Assembly: GCA_030447725.1 (NCBI GenBank)
Contig: JAUJOQ010000001.1
Span: 842,823-906,822 of the forward strand
Reading direction: 5' to 3'
DNA: 64,000 nt
Origin: Thermoleophilaceae bacterium
Lineage (GTDB): Bacteria; Actinomycetota; Thermoleophilia; Solirubrobacterales; Thermoleophilaceae
Both the position numbers and the translations under genes were made by a program. The notes below the pieces were generated by a model, which saw only the letters and a program-made list of their open reading frames with translations, did no database searches and was not told the DNA's origin. Shown here one piece after another: positions 52,275 through 61,740 of the stretch. Each line of letters starts with the position of its first letter. The stretch's first letter is position 1.

Positions 52275-54524
52275 ATGCAGGCAGCGATGGACAGGCTCAC
52301 TGCGCTCCTGGAGCGGCGTCGCTGGGTCGTGCTCGGCGCGTGGTTGCTGATCCTCCTGGCCGCCGCGCCCTTCGCCGCGCGCCAGACTGAGCATCTCACG
52401 AGCGGCGGCTTCACCGTGCCGGGGTCGGGATCCGACGCCGTCGACCGGGCGCTCGCGGCCTTCGAGGGTGCCCAGCGGGAGACCCTGGCTGTCGTCGTCG
52501 CCCGGCGGCCAGGTGGCAGCCCCGAGGGGGTGCGCAGGGCGATCGACCGCGCGGACGCAGCGGCCGCGCGCCTCCCGCACGTCGAGCTGTCCGACCGCGC
52601 CGAGGCCGCCGCCAAGCGCGATGCCGGCTCCCCGCCGATCGCGATAGCAGTGCTCGACGTGACGGGCGACCGCGACCAGACGGCAGATCTGGCCACCGAC
52701 CTGCGCGAAGCGGTGGGCGCCGGCGAGGGACCGACCGACGGCGCCGAGACATACCTCGTCGGCCAGCAGGCCCTGTGGGCGGGCATGCAGGACCTGTCCA
52801 AGGAGGATCTCGAGGCAGCCGAGACCGCCGGCTTCCCGATCGTGCTGCTGATCCTTCTCGGTGTGTTCGGCTCGCTTGCCGCCGCGGCGCTACCGCTCGC
52901 GCTGGGCTTCGTCAGCGTGCTCATCACCGGGGCGGCGATCTTCTTCCTCTCCCGGGCGATGGAGATGTCGGTGTTCACAACCAACGTCGCGTCGATGATC
53001 GGAATCGGCGTGGCGGTGGACTACTCCCTATTCGTGCTGGCGCGCTACCGGGAGGAGATTCGCGCCGGGGCCTCGCCGGAGGCCGCCCGGCGCGCCGCCA
53101 TGCGCACGTCGGGCGTGGCCGTTGCCTTCTCCGGGCTCACTGTGATGACCTCCCTGGCCGGCCTGTTCCTGGTCGACTCGACCACGATCCGGTCGATGGC
53201 GCTCGGCGCGATCGTCGTGGTGGCCGTCTCGATCCTCGCGGCCCTCACCTTCCTGCCCGTGTTGATGCGCGTGATGGGTCGCCGCGCCTACACCCGGGGG
53301 CGCCTCGCGGTCGCGATCGCCCTCCTGTTCCGCAACGTCCGCTGGCGCGGCCGTCGCCGCGCATCTACGGCGCCAGGCGCCTCGAGTGGGGGCTTCTGGC
53401 AGCGCTGGACCGACCGCGTGACCCGCCGCCCGGTGCTCGCGGCCACGTTGAGCGCCGGCGCGCTCATCGTGCTGGCCATCCCGGCGCTGTCGCTGGAGTT
53501 CGGCGATGGCGCCCTGCGCCAGTTCCCCGAGGCCGACGACACCCGCGTCGGCGCGGAGCTGGCCGCCCGTGAGGTGGGCGCGGGCGCCACGGGCATGACC
53601 CAGGTCGTGGCTCGGTTCGACGAGGGCACGGCCGCGTCCCCGGAGAACCGCGCCGCCCTGGCCGACTACGCCGCCGCGTTGCGTTCTGACCCCGAGGTGG
53701 TCGACGTGGCTCGCGGCGTAGCGTCCGACGACGGGCGCGCGGCCCTGATCTCGGTGACCCCGCGCCACGACCCCGAGAGCGCCGCCGCCAGGGCTATGGT
53801 GGACCGCCTGCGCGAGGGCGCCGCCGCCGACGAGGGGCTGGCCGGGGTGGCCCATGTCGACGTCGGCGGCGCGACGGCGTCGGTCGAGGACTTTCGCGAC
53901 CTGGTCGCCGGCTCGATGTGGAAGATCGCACTGTTCGTGCTGGCCTTCAGCTATCTGGTGCTGTTCTTCCTGCTGCGGTCGGTGCTGCTCCCGCTCAAGG
54001 CGGTGCTGATGAACCTGCTGTCGGTGGGGGCGGCCTACGGCGTTCTGGTGGCGGTGTTCCAGTACGGCTGGTTCGACGGCATCACCGGCTACGAGTCGCT
54101 GGGCTACATCAACACGATGACGCCACCGTTCCTGCTGGCGATCGTCTTCGGGCTGTCCATGGACTACGAGGTATTCCTGCTCTCGCGCATCCGCGAGCGC
54201 TACGACGCCACGGGCGATACCAAGACGGCGGTGGCGCAGGGCCTGGCCCGTAGCGCGGCCACCATCTCGAGCGCCGCGCTGATCATGGTCGCGGTGTTTG
54301 CGGTCTTCGCCGGCACCGGGGTCCCCTCGATCAAGGAGATCGGACTGGGGCTGGCGGTAGCCATCGCCCTCGACGCGACCCTCGTGCGGCTCGTGCTGGT
54401 GCCCGCCACCATGGAGATCATGGGCAGATGGAACTGGTGGCTGCCCGCGCCGATCGCCCGAGTGATGCCCGAGGCCGGCTTCGAGGCGTCGGGCGCGGCG
54501 GACGGCGCAACCGCTGGCGCGTAG
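52275..54524 (+). CDS. MMPL/RND family transporter
   Basis: 749 residues from ATG 52275, after CAGGAGAG. Two repeats of one leading helix, a periplasmic loop and five helices; proton-relay motifs 'IGVAVDYSLFVLARYREE' and 'FGLSMDYEVFLLSRIRER'. Such carriers move lipids or drugs across the membrane in Actinobacteria. The transposon ends just upstream, so the original promoter region may have been altered. Confidence 0.92.
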   Translation: MQAAMDRLTALLERRRWVVLGAWLLILLAAAPFAARQTEHLTSGGFTVPGSGSDAVDRALAAFEGAQRETLAVVVARRPGGSPEGVRRAIDRADAAAARLPHVELSDRAEAAAKRDAGSPPIAIAVLDVTGDRDQTADLATDLREAVGAGEGPTDGAETYLVGQQALWAGMQDLSKEDLEAAETAGFPIVLLILLGVFGSLAAAALPLALGFVSVLITGAAIFFLSRAMEMSVFTTNVASMIGIGVAVDYSLFVLARYREEIRAGASPEAARRAAMRTSGVAVAFSGLTVMTSLAGLFLVDSTTIRSMALGAIVVVAVSILAALTFLPVLMRVMGRRAYTRGRLAVAIALLFRNVRWRGRRRASTAPGASSGGFWQRWTDRVTRRPVLAATLSAGALIVLAIPALSLEFGDGALRQFPEADDTRVGAELAAREVGAGATGMTQVVARFDEGTAASPENRAALADYAAALRSDPEVVDVARGVASDDGRAALISVTPRHDPESAAARAMVDRLREGAAADEGLAGVAHVDVGGATASVEDFRDLVAGSMWKIALFVLAFSYLVLFFLLRSVLLPLKAVLMNLLSVGAAYGVLVAVFQYGWFDGITGYESLGYINTMTPPFLLAIVFGLSMDYEVFLLSRIRERYDATGDTKTAVAQGLARSAATISSAALIMVAVFAVFAGTGVPSIKEIGLGLAVAIALDATLVRLVLVPATMEIMGRWNWWLPAPIARVMPEAGFEASGAADGATAGA

Positions 54525-54853
54525 CCTTCCTGGGGTGGAGAGCTGGCGGTCAAGCGCGTCCTTCGAGGATGGCCTGCGGCTTTCGCTCGGCCTCTGAGCC
54601 GAGCCGGCCTTACCTCACCCGCCCGCGCCACCCACCGCCACCCCCACCTCCCGCGCGAGCGCCGCCTGGCGCCTGGCCCCAGGTTTCGCCCGAGGAGTTC
54701 GACCGCTCCCTGACGCAGGCCGAGCGGGAAGCCATCCTCGATTACGGCGCCGAGGGCGTGTGATCGTCGACACTCGGGTGTCGTGGCGATCCTGCTGCGC
54801 GTACCGCACGGACATCAGCCTGCTCGCCTGAGAGTGCTTGAGCCGGGGTTAGC
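54525..54853. other. Spacer with no supported gene
   Basis: A weak plus frame ends 'VSPEEFDRSLTQAEREAILD' at 54763 but its beginning is Pro-rich noise. Nothing else convincing was seen. Confidence 0.5.
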
Positions 54854-56206
54854 TCAGTCCAGCTTCGGGCTCCTCCAGGGAGCGGCGAGCCGGCGCTGCA
54901 GCTCGTCGCCCACCTCGCCGATCGCGATGCGCGTCTGGTCGAGCGTGTCGCGGTCGCGCAGGGTTACGGTGCGGTCCTCCATCGTCTGGTGATCGACGGT
55001 CACGCCCCACGGCGTGCCTATCTCATCCTGGCGGCGGTAGCGCTTGCCGATCGAGCCGCCGGTGTCGAACTCCGCCGACATCCGCGCGCGCAGGTCCTCA
55101 TAGACCTCGCGCGCCAGCTCGGGCTGGCCGTCCTTGTTGACCAGCGGGAGCACGGCCACCTTCACGGGCGCCAGCCGGGGGTGGAAGCGAAGCACCACCC
55201 GCTCGCGGCCCTCGACCTGCTCCTCGTCGTAGGCGTCGACCATGAAGGCCAGCGTGCCCCGGTCGGCGCCCGCCGAGGGTTCGATCACGTGCGGCACGTA
55301 ACGCTCGCCCGTGCCGGGGTCCACGAAGTCCATCTTCTCGCGCGAGTACTCCGCGTGTTGGCTCAGATCGAAGTCGCCACGGTTCGCGATGCCTTCGAGC
55401 TCCGACCAGCCCATCGGAAACAGGTACTCGATGTCCGAGGTGGCGCTGGAGTAGTGAGACAGCTCCTCGGGGCCGTGCTCGCGCAGCTGGAGGTGGTCGG
55501 CACGCAGGCCGAGGTCGGTGTACCAGCGCATCCGGTCCTCCATCCAGCGCCCGTGCCATTCGCCGGCCGTGGCCGGCGCCACGAAGAACTCGATCTCCAT
55601 CTGCTCGAACTCACGGGTGCGAAATATGAAGTTGCCCGGGGTGATCTCGTTGCGAAACGACTTGCCGACCTGGGCGATGCCGAACGGCGGCTTCTTGCGC
55701 GCGAACTGCATCACGTTCTTGAAGTTCACGAAGATCCCCTGGGCGGTCTCCGGGCGCAGGTAGATGCGCGAGCCCTCGTCTTGTACCGGGCCCATGTGGG
55801 TCTCGAACATCAGGTTGAAGTTGCGCGGCTCCGAGAGCTCGCCCCCGCACACCGGGCACTTGAGCTCACCCTCCGGCTGGGCCTCGCGGAGGTGATCCGC
55901 CCGCCAGCGGCGCTTGCACTCGCCGAGGCACTGCACGAGCGGGTCGGTGAAGCCCTCGAGGTGCCCCGAGGCCTCCCAGGTGCGCGGGTGCATCAGGATG
56001 GCGGCGTCGAGGGCCACCATGTCGTCGCGCTGCTGGACGTTGGAGCGCCACCACTCGGACTTGACGTTGGACTTGAGCAGGACCCCGTAGTGGCCGTAGT
56101 CGTATGTCGACGCCAGGCCCCCATAGATCTCCGAGGACTGGAAGATGAACCCGCGCCGCTTGCAGAGCGAGACGATCTTGTCCATGGTCACGGCGTCGGG
56201 GGTCAC
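54854..56206 (-). CDS. glyS: Glycyl-tRNA synthetase, class II homodimeric
   Basis: 450 residues from GTG 56206. Class II motif 2 'FGIAQVGKSFRNEITP' with 'FIFRTREFEQMEIEFF', Zn-like 'CPVCGGELSEPRNFNLMF', motif 3 'HVIEPSAGADRGTLAFMVDA'. The anticodon-binding domain is at the C terminus ('VKVAVLPLVNKDGQPELARE'). It charges tRNA-Gly. Confidence 0.96.
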   Translation of the reverse strand: MTPDAVTMDKIVSLCKRRGFIFQSSEIYGGLASTYDYGHYGVLLKSNVKSEWWRSNVQQRDDMVALDAAILMHPRTWEASGHLEGFTDPLVQCLGECKRRWRADHLREAQPEGELKCPVCGGELSEPRNFNLMFETHMGPVQDEGSRIYLRPETAQGIFVNFKNVMQFARKKPPFGIAQVGKSFRNEITPGNFIFRTREFEQMEIEFFVAPATAGEWHGRWMEDRMRWYTDLGLRADHLQLREHGPEELSHYSSATSDIEYLFPMGWSELEGIANRGDFDLSQHAEYSREKMDFVDPGTGERYVPHVIEPSAGADRGTLAFMVDAYDEEQVEGRERVVLRFHPRLAPVKVAVLPLVNKDGQPELAREVYEDLRARMSAEFDTGGSIGKRYRRQDEIGTPWGVTVDHQTMEDRTVTLRDRDTLDQTRIAIGEVGDELQRRLAAPWRSPKLD

Positions 56207-56257
56207 GGGCCGGTCACCCTAGCCATCCACGCCGATCCGCCCCGTCCGGACCGCGGC

Positions 56258-57115
56258 TCAGGCCGCGGCGGTGCGCCGGCGCATCGCCAGGCCCGCCAGC
56301 GCCCCCAGCGCCAGCCCGGTGAGCAAGGCCAGGCCCGCGAAGGCCGCGATCAGCGCCAGCGAGCTGCTGTCGCGGCCGGTGTCGGTGGCCAGCACGCCGC
56401 TCGGGTCCCCGTCGGCCGGCTCGCGCGGCCCGGTCGGTCCGCCGCTGCCCTGCTCGGGCGGCGCGTCGGGAAGCGACTCGGCGAAGTCGGCTGAGGAGGC
56501 CTGGGGCTGCCCCGTCACCCTCAGCTCGAACTCGACGGGCAGCTCGGCGAGGCTGCGCGGCGGATCGAAGATGTCGTTGGGCAGCGCCGCGAGCTCGATG
56601 TAGTAGTCGCCCGGCCCCTCGAACTTGCCCACGTTGTAGTCGCTGGCCAGCACCTCCTCGTAGCCCAGCACGATGCGCGTCCTGGCGCTGCCTGAGTACA
56701 GGCCGACATTCTCGTCGCCCTCGAGCGCGGCTCCGGCACCCTCGATCTCGTCGACCAGCGGCTCGCGGATCGGGCTCCAGAGGTCGAGGCGGTAGGTCTG
56801 GTTGTCCAGGCCCTCGTCGTAGTCGGCGGCGAAGATGTCGCTCTGGATCACCGAGGCGTCCACCGTCGCATCCACCTCCATGCGCTGGCCCTTCTGCAGG
56901 CGCACGCGGTAGAAGTTGGTCTCCTTGGAGACGACGGTGTCGGTGTAGCGGCCCGGCTCGATCAGCGGCGCGGTGTTGAACGAGCCGCCGCCCACGATCG
57001 GCTTGCCGGTAAAGCCATCGGCGGGGCCACGCTGGGCGCTCGCCGCTCCCGGCAAGGCGAGGGCGAACAGCGTGACGGTCAGCGCGACGGCTGTCCGCGC
57101 ACCGGGACCGCTCAC
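56258..57115 (-). CDS. Secreted beta-sandwich protein with C-terminal membrane anchor
   Basis: 285 residues; GTG 57115 overlaps the stop of the VWA gene. Signal peptide 'AVALTVTLFALALPGAASA', a domain 'IEPGRYTDTVVSKETNFYRV' with 'RLQKGQRMEVDATVDA', then a hydrophobic helix near the end ('LALIAAFAGLALLTGLALGA') and Arg tail. The domain is related to one in the VWA protein encoded upstream (see finding). Confidence 0.75.
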   Translation of the reverse strand: MSGPGARTAVALTVTLFALALPGAASAQRGPADGFTGKPIVGGGSFNTAPLIEPGRYTDTVVSKETNFYRVRLQKGQRMEVDATVDASVIQSDIFAADYDEGLDNQTYRLDLWSPIREPLVDEIEGAGAALEGDENVGLYSGSARTRIVLGYEEVLASDYNVGKFEGPGDYYIELAALPNDIFDPPRSLAELPVEFELRVTGQPQASSADFAESLPDAPPEQGSGGPTGPREPADGDPSGVLATDTGRDSSSLALIAAFAGLALLTGLALGALAGLAMRRRTAAA

Positions 57116-58497
57116 ACGCTCATCCGCCGGCGCGTGAAACCAAGCGCAGTGGCCATCCCCACCGCCACCGCGCCGATGCACACGAGCGCCAGCACGATCG
57201 CACCCGGCCCGTCGTCGACGCCTCCCCCGGCCGTCGCTGCCTGGGAGGCGCTCAGGGTGCCGTCCTCCTCAGGGGGCTCGGCCTGGCCCCCCTCGCGTCC
57301 CACGACGTTCACCAGCAGCTCCAGGTCCACCCGCTGACCGTCGAGCTTGTTGAGCAGCTCGCGGTCGTCGGTGTCGGCGAGCCGCACGCGCAGGTAGTAG
57401 CGCCCCGGGCTGCCGAAGCCCGACTGCTCCGCGTCCTCGCCGGTTTGGTCGCCCACACCAACCGGGCGGCCCACCACGCCGATCGAGTCGACCCCGCCAT
57501 CGGCGTCGTCTTCGAACACGCTCCCGCTGGTGGCTCCCGAGTTGTTGGTCGCGGGCTCCTCGAAGCGCGGGTTTACGATGTCGAGGGTGAAGTCGGCGAG
57601 GATGGTCTCGAGGCCCGTGCGGTCGCGGGGCACGAGCGCGGCGGCGGCCTGGAGCGTCTCGCGCTCCTGCAGCTCGATCGAATACCAGCGCTCCTCGTCG
57701 GAGCCGATGGTGTCCACGAACTGGCCGGGGCCGATCTCGGTGGCCTGTCGCACCGTGGGCCCGCCCTCGACCGGCTCTCCCTCGGCCCGGTAGTCGCGCA
57801 GCGCGCGCACCGACAGCGCCCGCAGCTCCTCGGCCAGCCGGGGAGCGTCCTGGACGTCGCGGTAGACACCGTTTCCGGCCCGGGCGATGCACTGCAGCTC
57901 GCGGCGAGACTTGTTGTTCACCTGAAAGCCGATCGCCTGGATCTGGAGCTTGATGCCGCGGTTGGCGATCTCTCGGGCCACGTCGCAGGGGCGCGGCGGC
58001 CCGCAGGTGTCCTGGCCGTCGGACACGAGGATGACCGTGCGCGACCCCGAGGGGGGCAGGTCCTCGGCCGCGCGGCGCAGCGACAGGCTGATCGGCGTGA
58101 ACCCGGTCGGCCTGTAGCTCTGGATGGCGCTTTGTGCACCCTCGGCGTCGATGTTCTCGACCGGAAACAGCAGCCGGCTGTCGGTGCACCCGCGGCGCTT
58201 GTCCTTGTCGCCGAAGCGCCCGCCGAACACGCGCAGGCCGATCCTGGCGTCGCTGGGGGCACCTTCGAGCAGGCTCGTGATCGCGGCCTTGGCGGTGTCG
58301 ATCCGCCGGTTGCCGCTGCCGTCGTCGGCCTTCATCGACCCCGACGAGTCGAACAGGAGCAGGATCGACGACACCGGCTCCTCCTCCGGATCGGCGAGTG
58401 GGGGCGGGTCGTCCTGGGCGAGCGCGGACGCTGCGAAGAGGCACAGCAGCGATGCTGCCAGCAGAGCGGCGAGGAGGGGGTTGAGATGTCTGGTCAC
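57112..58497 (-). CDS. Secreted VWA-domain protein with C-terminal anchor
   Basis: 461 residues from GTG 58497 (TTG 58506 possible); longer upstream frames are antisense to a plus gene. Signal peptide 'LLAALLAASLLCLFAASALA', VWA domain with MIDAS 'LLFDSSGSMKADDGS' and 'TVILVSDGQDTC', then a beta domain 'IGPGQFVDTIGSDEERWYSI' and a C-terminal helix 'AIVLALVCIGAVAVGMATAL'. VWA domains bind partner proteins through a metal site. It is coupled to the next gene by GTGA. Confidence 0.85.
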   Translation of the reverse strand: MTRHLNPLLAALLAASLLCLFAASALAQDDPPPLADPEEEPVSSILLLFDSSGSMKADDGSGNRRIDTAKAAITSLLEGAPSDARIGLRVFGGRFGDKDKRRGCTDSRLLFPVENIDAEGAQSAIQSYRPTGFTPISLSLRRAAEDLPPSGSRTVILVSDGQDTCGPPRPCDVAREIANRGIKLQIQAIGFQVNNKSRRELQCIARAGNGVYRDVQDAPRLAEELRALSVRALRDYRAEGEPVEGGPTVRQATEIGPGQFVDTIGSDEERWYSIELQERETLQAAAALVPRDRTGLETILADFTLDIVNPRFEEPATNNSGATSGSVFEDDADGGVDSIGVVGRPVGVGDQTGEDAEQSGFGSPGRYYLRVRLADTDDRELLNKLDGQRVDLELLVNVVGREGGQAEPPEEDGTLSASQAATAGGGVDDGPGAIVLALVCIGAVAVGMATALGFTRRRMSV

Positions 58498-58564
58498 GAG
58501 GTCCAAGAAGAGCCAGTAGACCGTGGGATGTGTCGCGCCCTCCCGCGCTGTATAACAGAGCCGC

Positions 58565-60226
58565 GTGGTGGAGCATCGAGACGCCAAGTTCTGCCCCGAA
58601 TGCGGGACGCGGCTGAAGCAGACCACCAAGTTCTGCGTCACCTGTGGCGCGCAGCAGGAGCAGCTCGCCGGATCCGGTAGCGGCCCGGCCGAGCCCCAGC
58701 CCGCCGAGCCCGCCCCGCCGGCGCCCGCGGTCGCCCCACAGCCGGAGGTGCCGGCGCCCCCGCCGGAACCCGCGACGCCCTCGCCGGAGCCCGAGCCTTC
58801 GCCGCCCCCGCCGGAGCTCGAGCCTTCGCCGCGCCCGGCGGAGCCCGAGCCGCCGGCGCCGGAGCCTGAGCCGCCGGCGCCTGCGACATCCGCGCCCGGG
58901 CCCGTGGCCCCGGCGGCGCCGGAGCCCGGCGCCCGGCAGCCGTCCGTCGACCCCGCGCCTGCCGGAAATGCCCCGGGTGCGGGCCCCGGGTCCACCCCCG
59001 CCGCCGGCGGGAGCCCGGTACGCGACCGGGTCGGCGCCTATGACCCTGACGCGGGCGAGCTGCTCGGGCGGGTGGCCGCCGGGCTGTCGATCCCCGCCGT
59101 GGTGGCCGCCGGCGTGACGGCGCTCATCGGCGCAGCGGTCACCCTCGCCGCCGGTTTGGGGCTCGCCGTCCTCTTCCCCGACGATTCGCTGATCGGGGCC
59201 GTGGGCGACGGCGCCGGGACGCTCACCGAAGCCTTCCGCCAGGTACCGCAGCTCCTCTCCGCCGGGGTGTTGGAGACCGGCGCGCTGAGTGGCGGGCCGG
59301 CTCGCGTGGCCCCGCTCGTGCTCGTGCTCGTTCCCGTCCTTGCCTGCGCTCTGGCCGCCCGTGCCCAGGCCGCGCGGGTGGTCGATCTCTCGGTGGGCCG
59401 GCGCCTGGCATGGGCGCTCGGCGTCGGTGTGGTCTTTGGCCTGCTCGCCGTCCTGCTCACCCTGCTCGGCGGCGAGGGCGGGGGCATCAAGCCCTCTCTC
59501 GGCGACACCTTCGGCCTCGGCCTGCTGTGGGGCGCCCTGGGCGCCGTGATCGGGGCGCCACCGGCGGTCGCGGCGCCCAAGGACGTCCGCGTGGTCACGG
59601 CGGCGAGGGTCTCGGCCGCGGCGCTGCGTCCGCTTGCGGTCCTGCTGGTGATCACCTCCTTCATCGGGCTCTGGGCCTGGGTCATCGCCACGGCAAGCGA
59701 CGTGGACAACACGCGCGGGGCGCGCTCCGAGGCGCTCGCGGTGGTGGAGAACGGGCTCTACCTGGTCGAGCACGGCACGCACTTCGCCGAGCTGGGCGCG
59801 CTGGCGCAGTTCGAGAGCGCCGGTCTGGGCGCCCTGGGACTACCCGCGCCCGCCGAGGACGCGGGCGAGGTCGCCTCGCCGGGCGAGACCTTTCGGATCT
59901 TCGCCTACCGCGACGGCCTGGCCGCCTACGTGTTCGTCCCCGGCCTGATCCTGCTCATCGCCCTGACGGCGCTCGCGGCGCTCTACGCCGGGTTCAGGGT
60001 CGCGAGGGTGCGAGGTGCGACGGGCCCGGGAGCCGCCGCCTGGGGTGCGCTGGTGGGCCCGGTCTGGGCGGTGACGATGGCGCTGCTGGACGCCCTCGCC
60101 ACCAAGCAGGTGTTCGGCAACTCCGAGGGCGAGTCGGTGTTCGTCGCCTTCCTCGTGGGCGGCGCGCTGCTGGGGTCCCTCGGCGGATTTCTCGCGGGGC
60201 AGCGGGGCGGGGCCCGAGACGTCTGA
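58565..60226 (+). CDS. Zinc-ribbon, Pro-rich multi-pass membrane protein
   Basis: 553 residues from GTG 58565. Two CxxC pairs 'CPECGTRLKQTTKFCVTCG', then about 130 residues of Pro/Glu/Ala repeats ('PEPEPSPPPPELEPSPRPAE'), then at least six membrane helices. The zinc-ribbon plus membrane layout occurs in actinobacterial proteins of unknown role. Divergent from the VWA gene. Confidence 0.75.
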   Translation: MVEHRDAKFCPECGTRLKQTTKFCVTCGAQQEQLAGSGSGPAEPQPAEPAPPAPAVAPQPEVPAPPPEPATPSPEPEPSPPPPELEPSPRPAEPEPPAPEPEPPAPATSAPGPVAPAAPEPGARQPSVDPAPAGNAPGAGPGSTPAAGGSPVRDRVGAYDPDAGELLGRVAAGLSIPAVVAAGVTALIGAAVTLAAGLGLAVLFPDDSLIGAVGDGAGTLTEAFRQVPQLLSAGVLETGALSGGPARVAPLVLVLVPVLACALAARAQAARVVDLSVGRRLAWALGVGVVFGLLAVLLTLLGGEGGGIKPSLGDTFGLGLLWGALGAVIGAPPAVAAPKDVRVVTAARVSAAALRPLAVLLVITSFIGLWAWVIATASDVDNTRGARSEALAVVENGLYLVEHGTHFAELGALAQFESAGLGALGLPAPAEDAGEVASPGETFRIFAYRDGLAAYVFVPGLILLIALTALAALYAGFRVARVRGATGPGAAAWGALVGPVWAVTMALLDALATKQVFGNSEGESVFVAFLVGGALLGSLGGFLAGQRGGARDV

Positions 60227-60281
60227 GCGGCCCTCCCGGCTCGAACGGCGCTGGGATCGGCACTCATATACTGAGAGTGCC

Positions 60282-60629
60282 ATGCCGATCTACGAGTACA
60301 AGTGCGAGAAGGGGCACGTTTTCGAGGTGTTGCAGCGAATGGCCGACGACTCGCTCGAGAAGTGCACGATCTGCGGGTCGGGCGTCCGGCGCGTCTTCCA
60401 CCCTGTCGCGGTCCACTTCAAGGGCTCGGGCTTCTACAACACCGACTACGGCAAGCAGAAAGGCAAGGGCACGTCGAGCGAGTCGAACGCCTCCGACGGT
60501 GGCCCGTCCACGGATTCCGGTTCGTCGTCGGACAAGAGCTCCTCCGACAAGGGCTCCTCCGACAAGGCGTCTTCCGACAAGGGCTCCTCATCGGAGAAGG
60601 GTGACAAGAAGGCCTCCAAGGCCTCCTAG
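60282..60629 (+). CDS. FmdB family zinc-ribbon protein
   Basis: 115 residues from an ATG. 'MPIYEYKCEKGHVFEVLQRM' and 'EKCTICGSGVRRVFHPVAV' are the family signature. The C-terminal half is a low-complexity Ser/Asp/Lys repeat ('SSDKGSSDKASSDKGSSSEK'). Function unclear. Convergent with the LCP gene, stop codons overlapping. Confidence 0.9.
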   Translation: MPIYEYKCEKGHVFEVLQRMADDSLEKCTICGSGVRRVFHPVAVHFKGSGFYNTDYGKQKGKGTSSESNASDGGPSTDSGSSSDKSSSDKGSSDKASSDKGSSSEKGDKKASKAS

Positions 60630-61705
60630 TCCTCCCCGAGCAACTCCCCCACCGCGGACGCCTTCTCGGCTTCGGAGACCTGCAGTTCGCTCGGCCCCAA
60701 GAAGGACGGCTCGAGCACCCTCGTGTCGCCCGACCCGCCCGTGGCGATGTCAGCCGCCAGCGCCATCAGGCCCGGGCCGCGCAAGTCGGTGCGGATGGTC
60801 TTCGGTGCCTTCCAGCTCACCAGCGGCAGGCGCAGGAAGGTGGAGGGGGACAAGAGCTGACTCCGGATGCCGTTGAGCACCTCCTGCTGGCGCGCCGCGC
60901 GGTCGAGATCGTTCTCCGCGGGCGCGCAGGGGTTGTTGCGGACCCGCGCGAAGCCCAGCGCGCGGCGGCCATTGAGCTTGCGCTCGCCCTTCTTCAGGTT
61001 GAAGCCGCGGAAGAAGTTGTCGAACTCCGGCGCGCAGATCTTCGTCTTGTTGCGCACGGTGATGCCGCCCATGGCGTCGATGAACTCGGGGAAGTCCTCG
61101 AAGTCGACCTGAATCAGGTGGTCGATCTTCAGGCCGTTGCCCATGAAGTTCTCCACCGTCTCGATCATCAGGCTCGGGCCCCCGAGCGCGAAGGCGCCGT
61201 TGATCTTCTGCGTGCCGTGCCCGGGAATGTCCGCGCTCGCGTCGCGGGGGATGGAGAGCTTTCGCACACCGCCGAGCTGGGCTCGCACGAGCATGATCGA
61301 GTCGGCGCGACCGGGTCCGCCCTGCGTGGCGTCGATGGACTCGCCCTTGCGCTCGTCGGAGCCGAGCACCAGCACGGTCGCCCCGCTGAAGAAGTTGCCG
61401 CTGCCCGAGAGCGCGCGCTCCGCCTCGCTCGAGACGCCGCCCTCGAGCTGGGCGCTCACCATGAAGAGGACAAAGGACAGCAGCAGCCAGCCGGCGACCG
61501 CGAAGGCGATCCAGCTGAGCACCCGGCCCGGCGTGATCCGTCCCGGCGAGCGCCCGCGCTTCGGCTCTCGGGGTGACCGGTCGCCGGGCACGCGCCCCCG
61601 TTCGCGCAGGCTCTGGAGGCCGTCGCCGCCCGGGCGAAATGGTCCCTTGCGCCGGGAGCGGTAGACCTTGTACTCGGGGCGCTCGCCCCGGCGTGGATCG
61701 CTCAC
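60626..61705 (-). CDS. LytR-CpsA-Psr (LCP) family cell-wall ligase
   Basis: 359 residues. Basic N-terminal cytoplasmic part, one membrane helix ('VLSWIAFAVAGWLLLSFVLF'), and the LCP domain with 'VLVLGSDERKGESIDA', 'GRADSIMLVRAQLGGVRKLS' plus 'IPRDASADIPGHG'. LCP enzymes link polymers such as teichoic acid or arabinogalactan to peptidoglycan, which fits a Gram-positive-type wall. Confidence 0.92.
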   Translation of the reverse strand: MSDPRRGERPEYKVYRSRRKGPFRPGGDGLQSLRERGRVPGDRSPREPKRGRSPGRITPGRVLSWIAFAVAGWLLLSFVLFMVSAQLEGGVSSEAERALSGSGNFFSGATVLVLGSDERKGESIDATQGGPGRADSIMLVRAQLGGVRKLSIPRDASADIPGHGTQKINGAFALGGPSLMIETVENFMGNGLKIDHLIQVDFEDFPEFIDAMGGITVRNKTKICAPEFDNFFRGFNLKKGERKLNGRRALGFARVRNNPCAPAENDLDRAARQQEVLNGIRSQLLSPSTFLRLPLVSWKAPKTIRTDLRGPGLMALAADIATGGSGDTRVLEPSFLGPSELQVSEAEKASAVGELLGED

Positions 61706-61740
61706 TGCCCCTTTGTATAGCCGTACAGGCGGTCGCCCGT

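Noticed and set aside
57269-59782. Minus-strand open frame of more than 800 codons
   Set aside because: It covers two confirmed genes in other frames, and its composition is Arg/Gly/Ala repeats without a domain.
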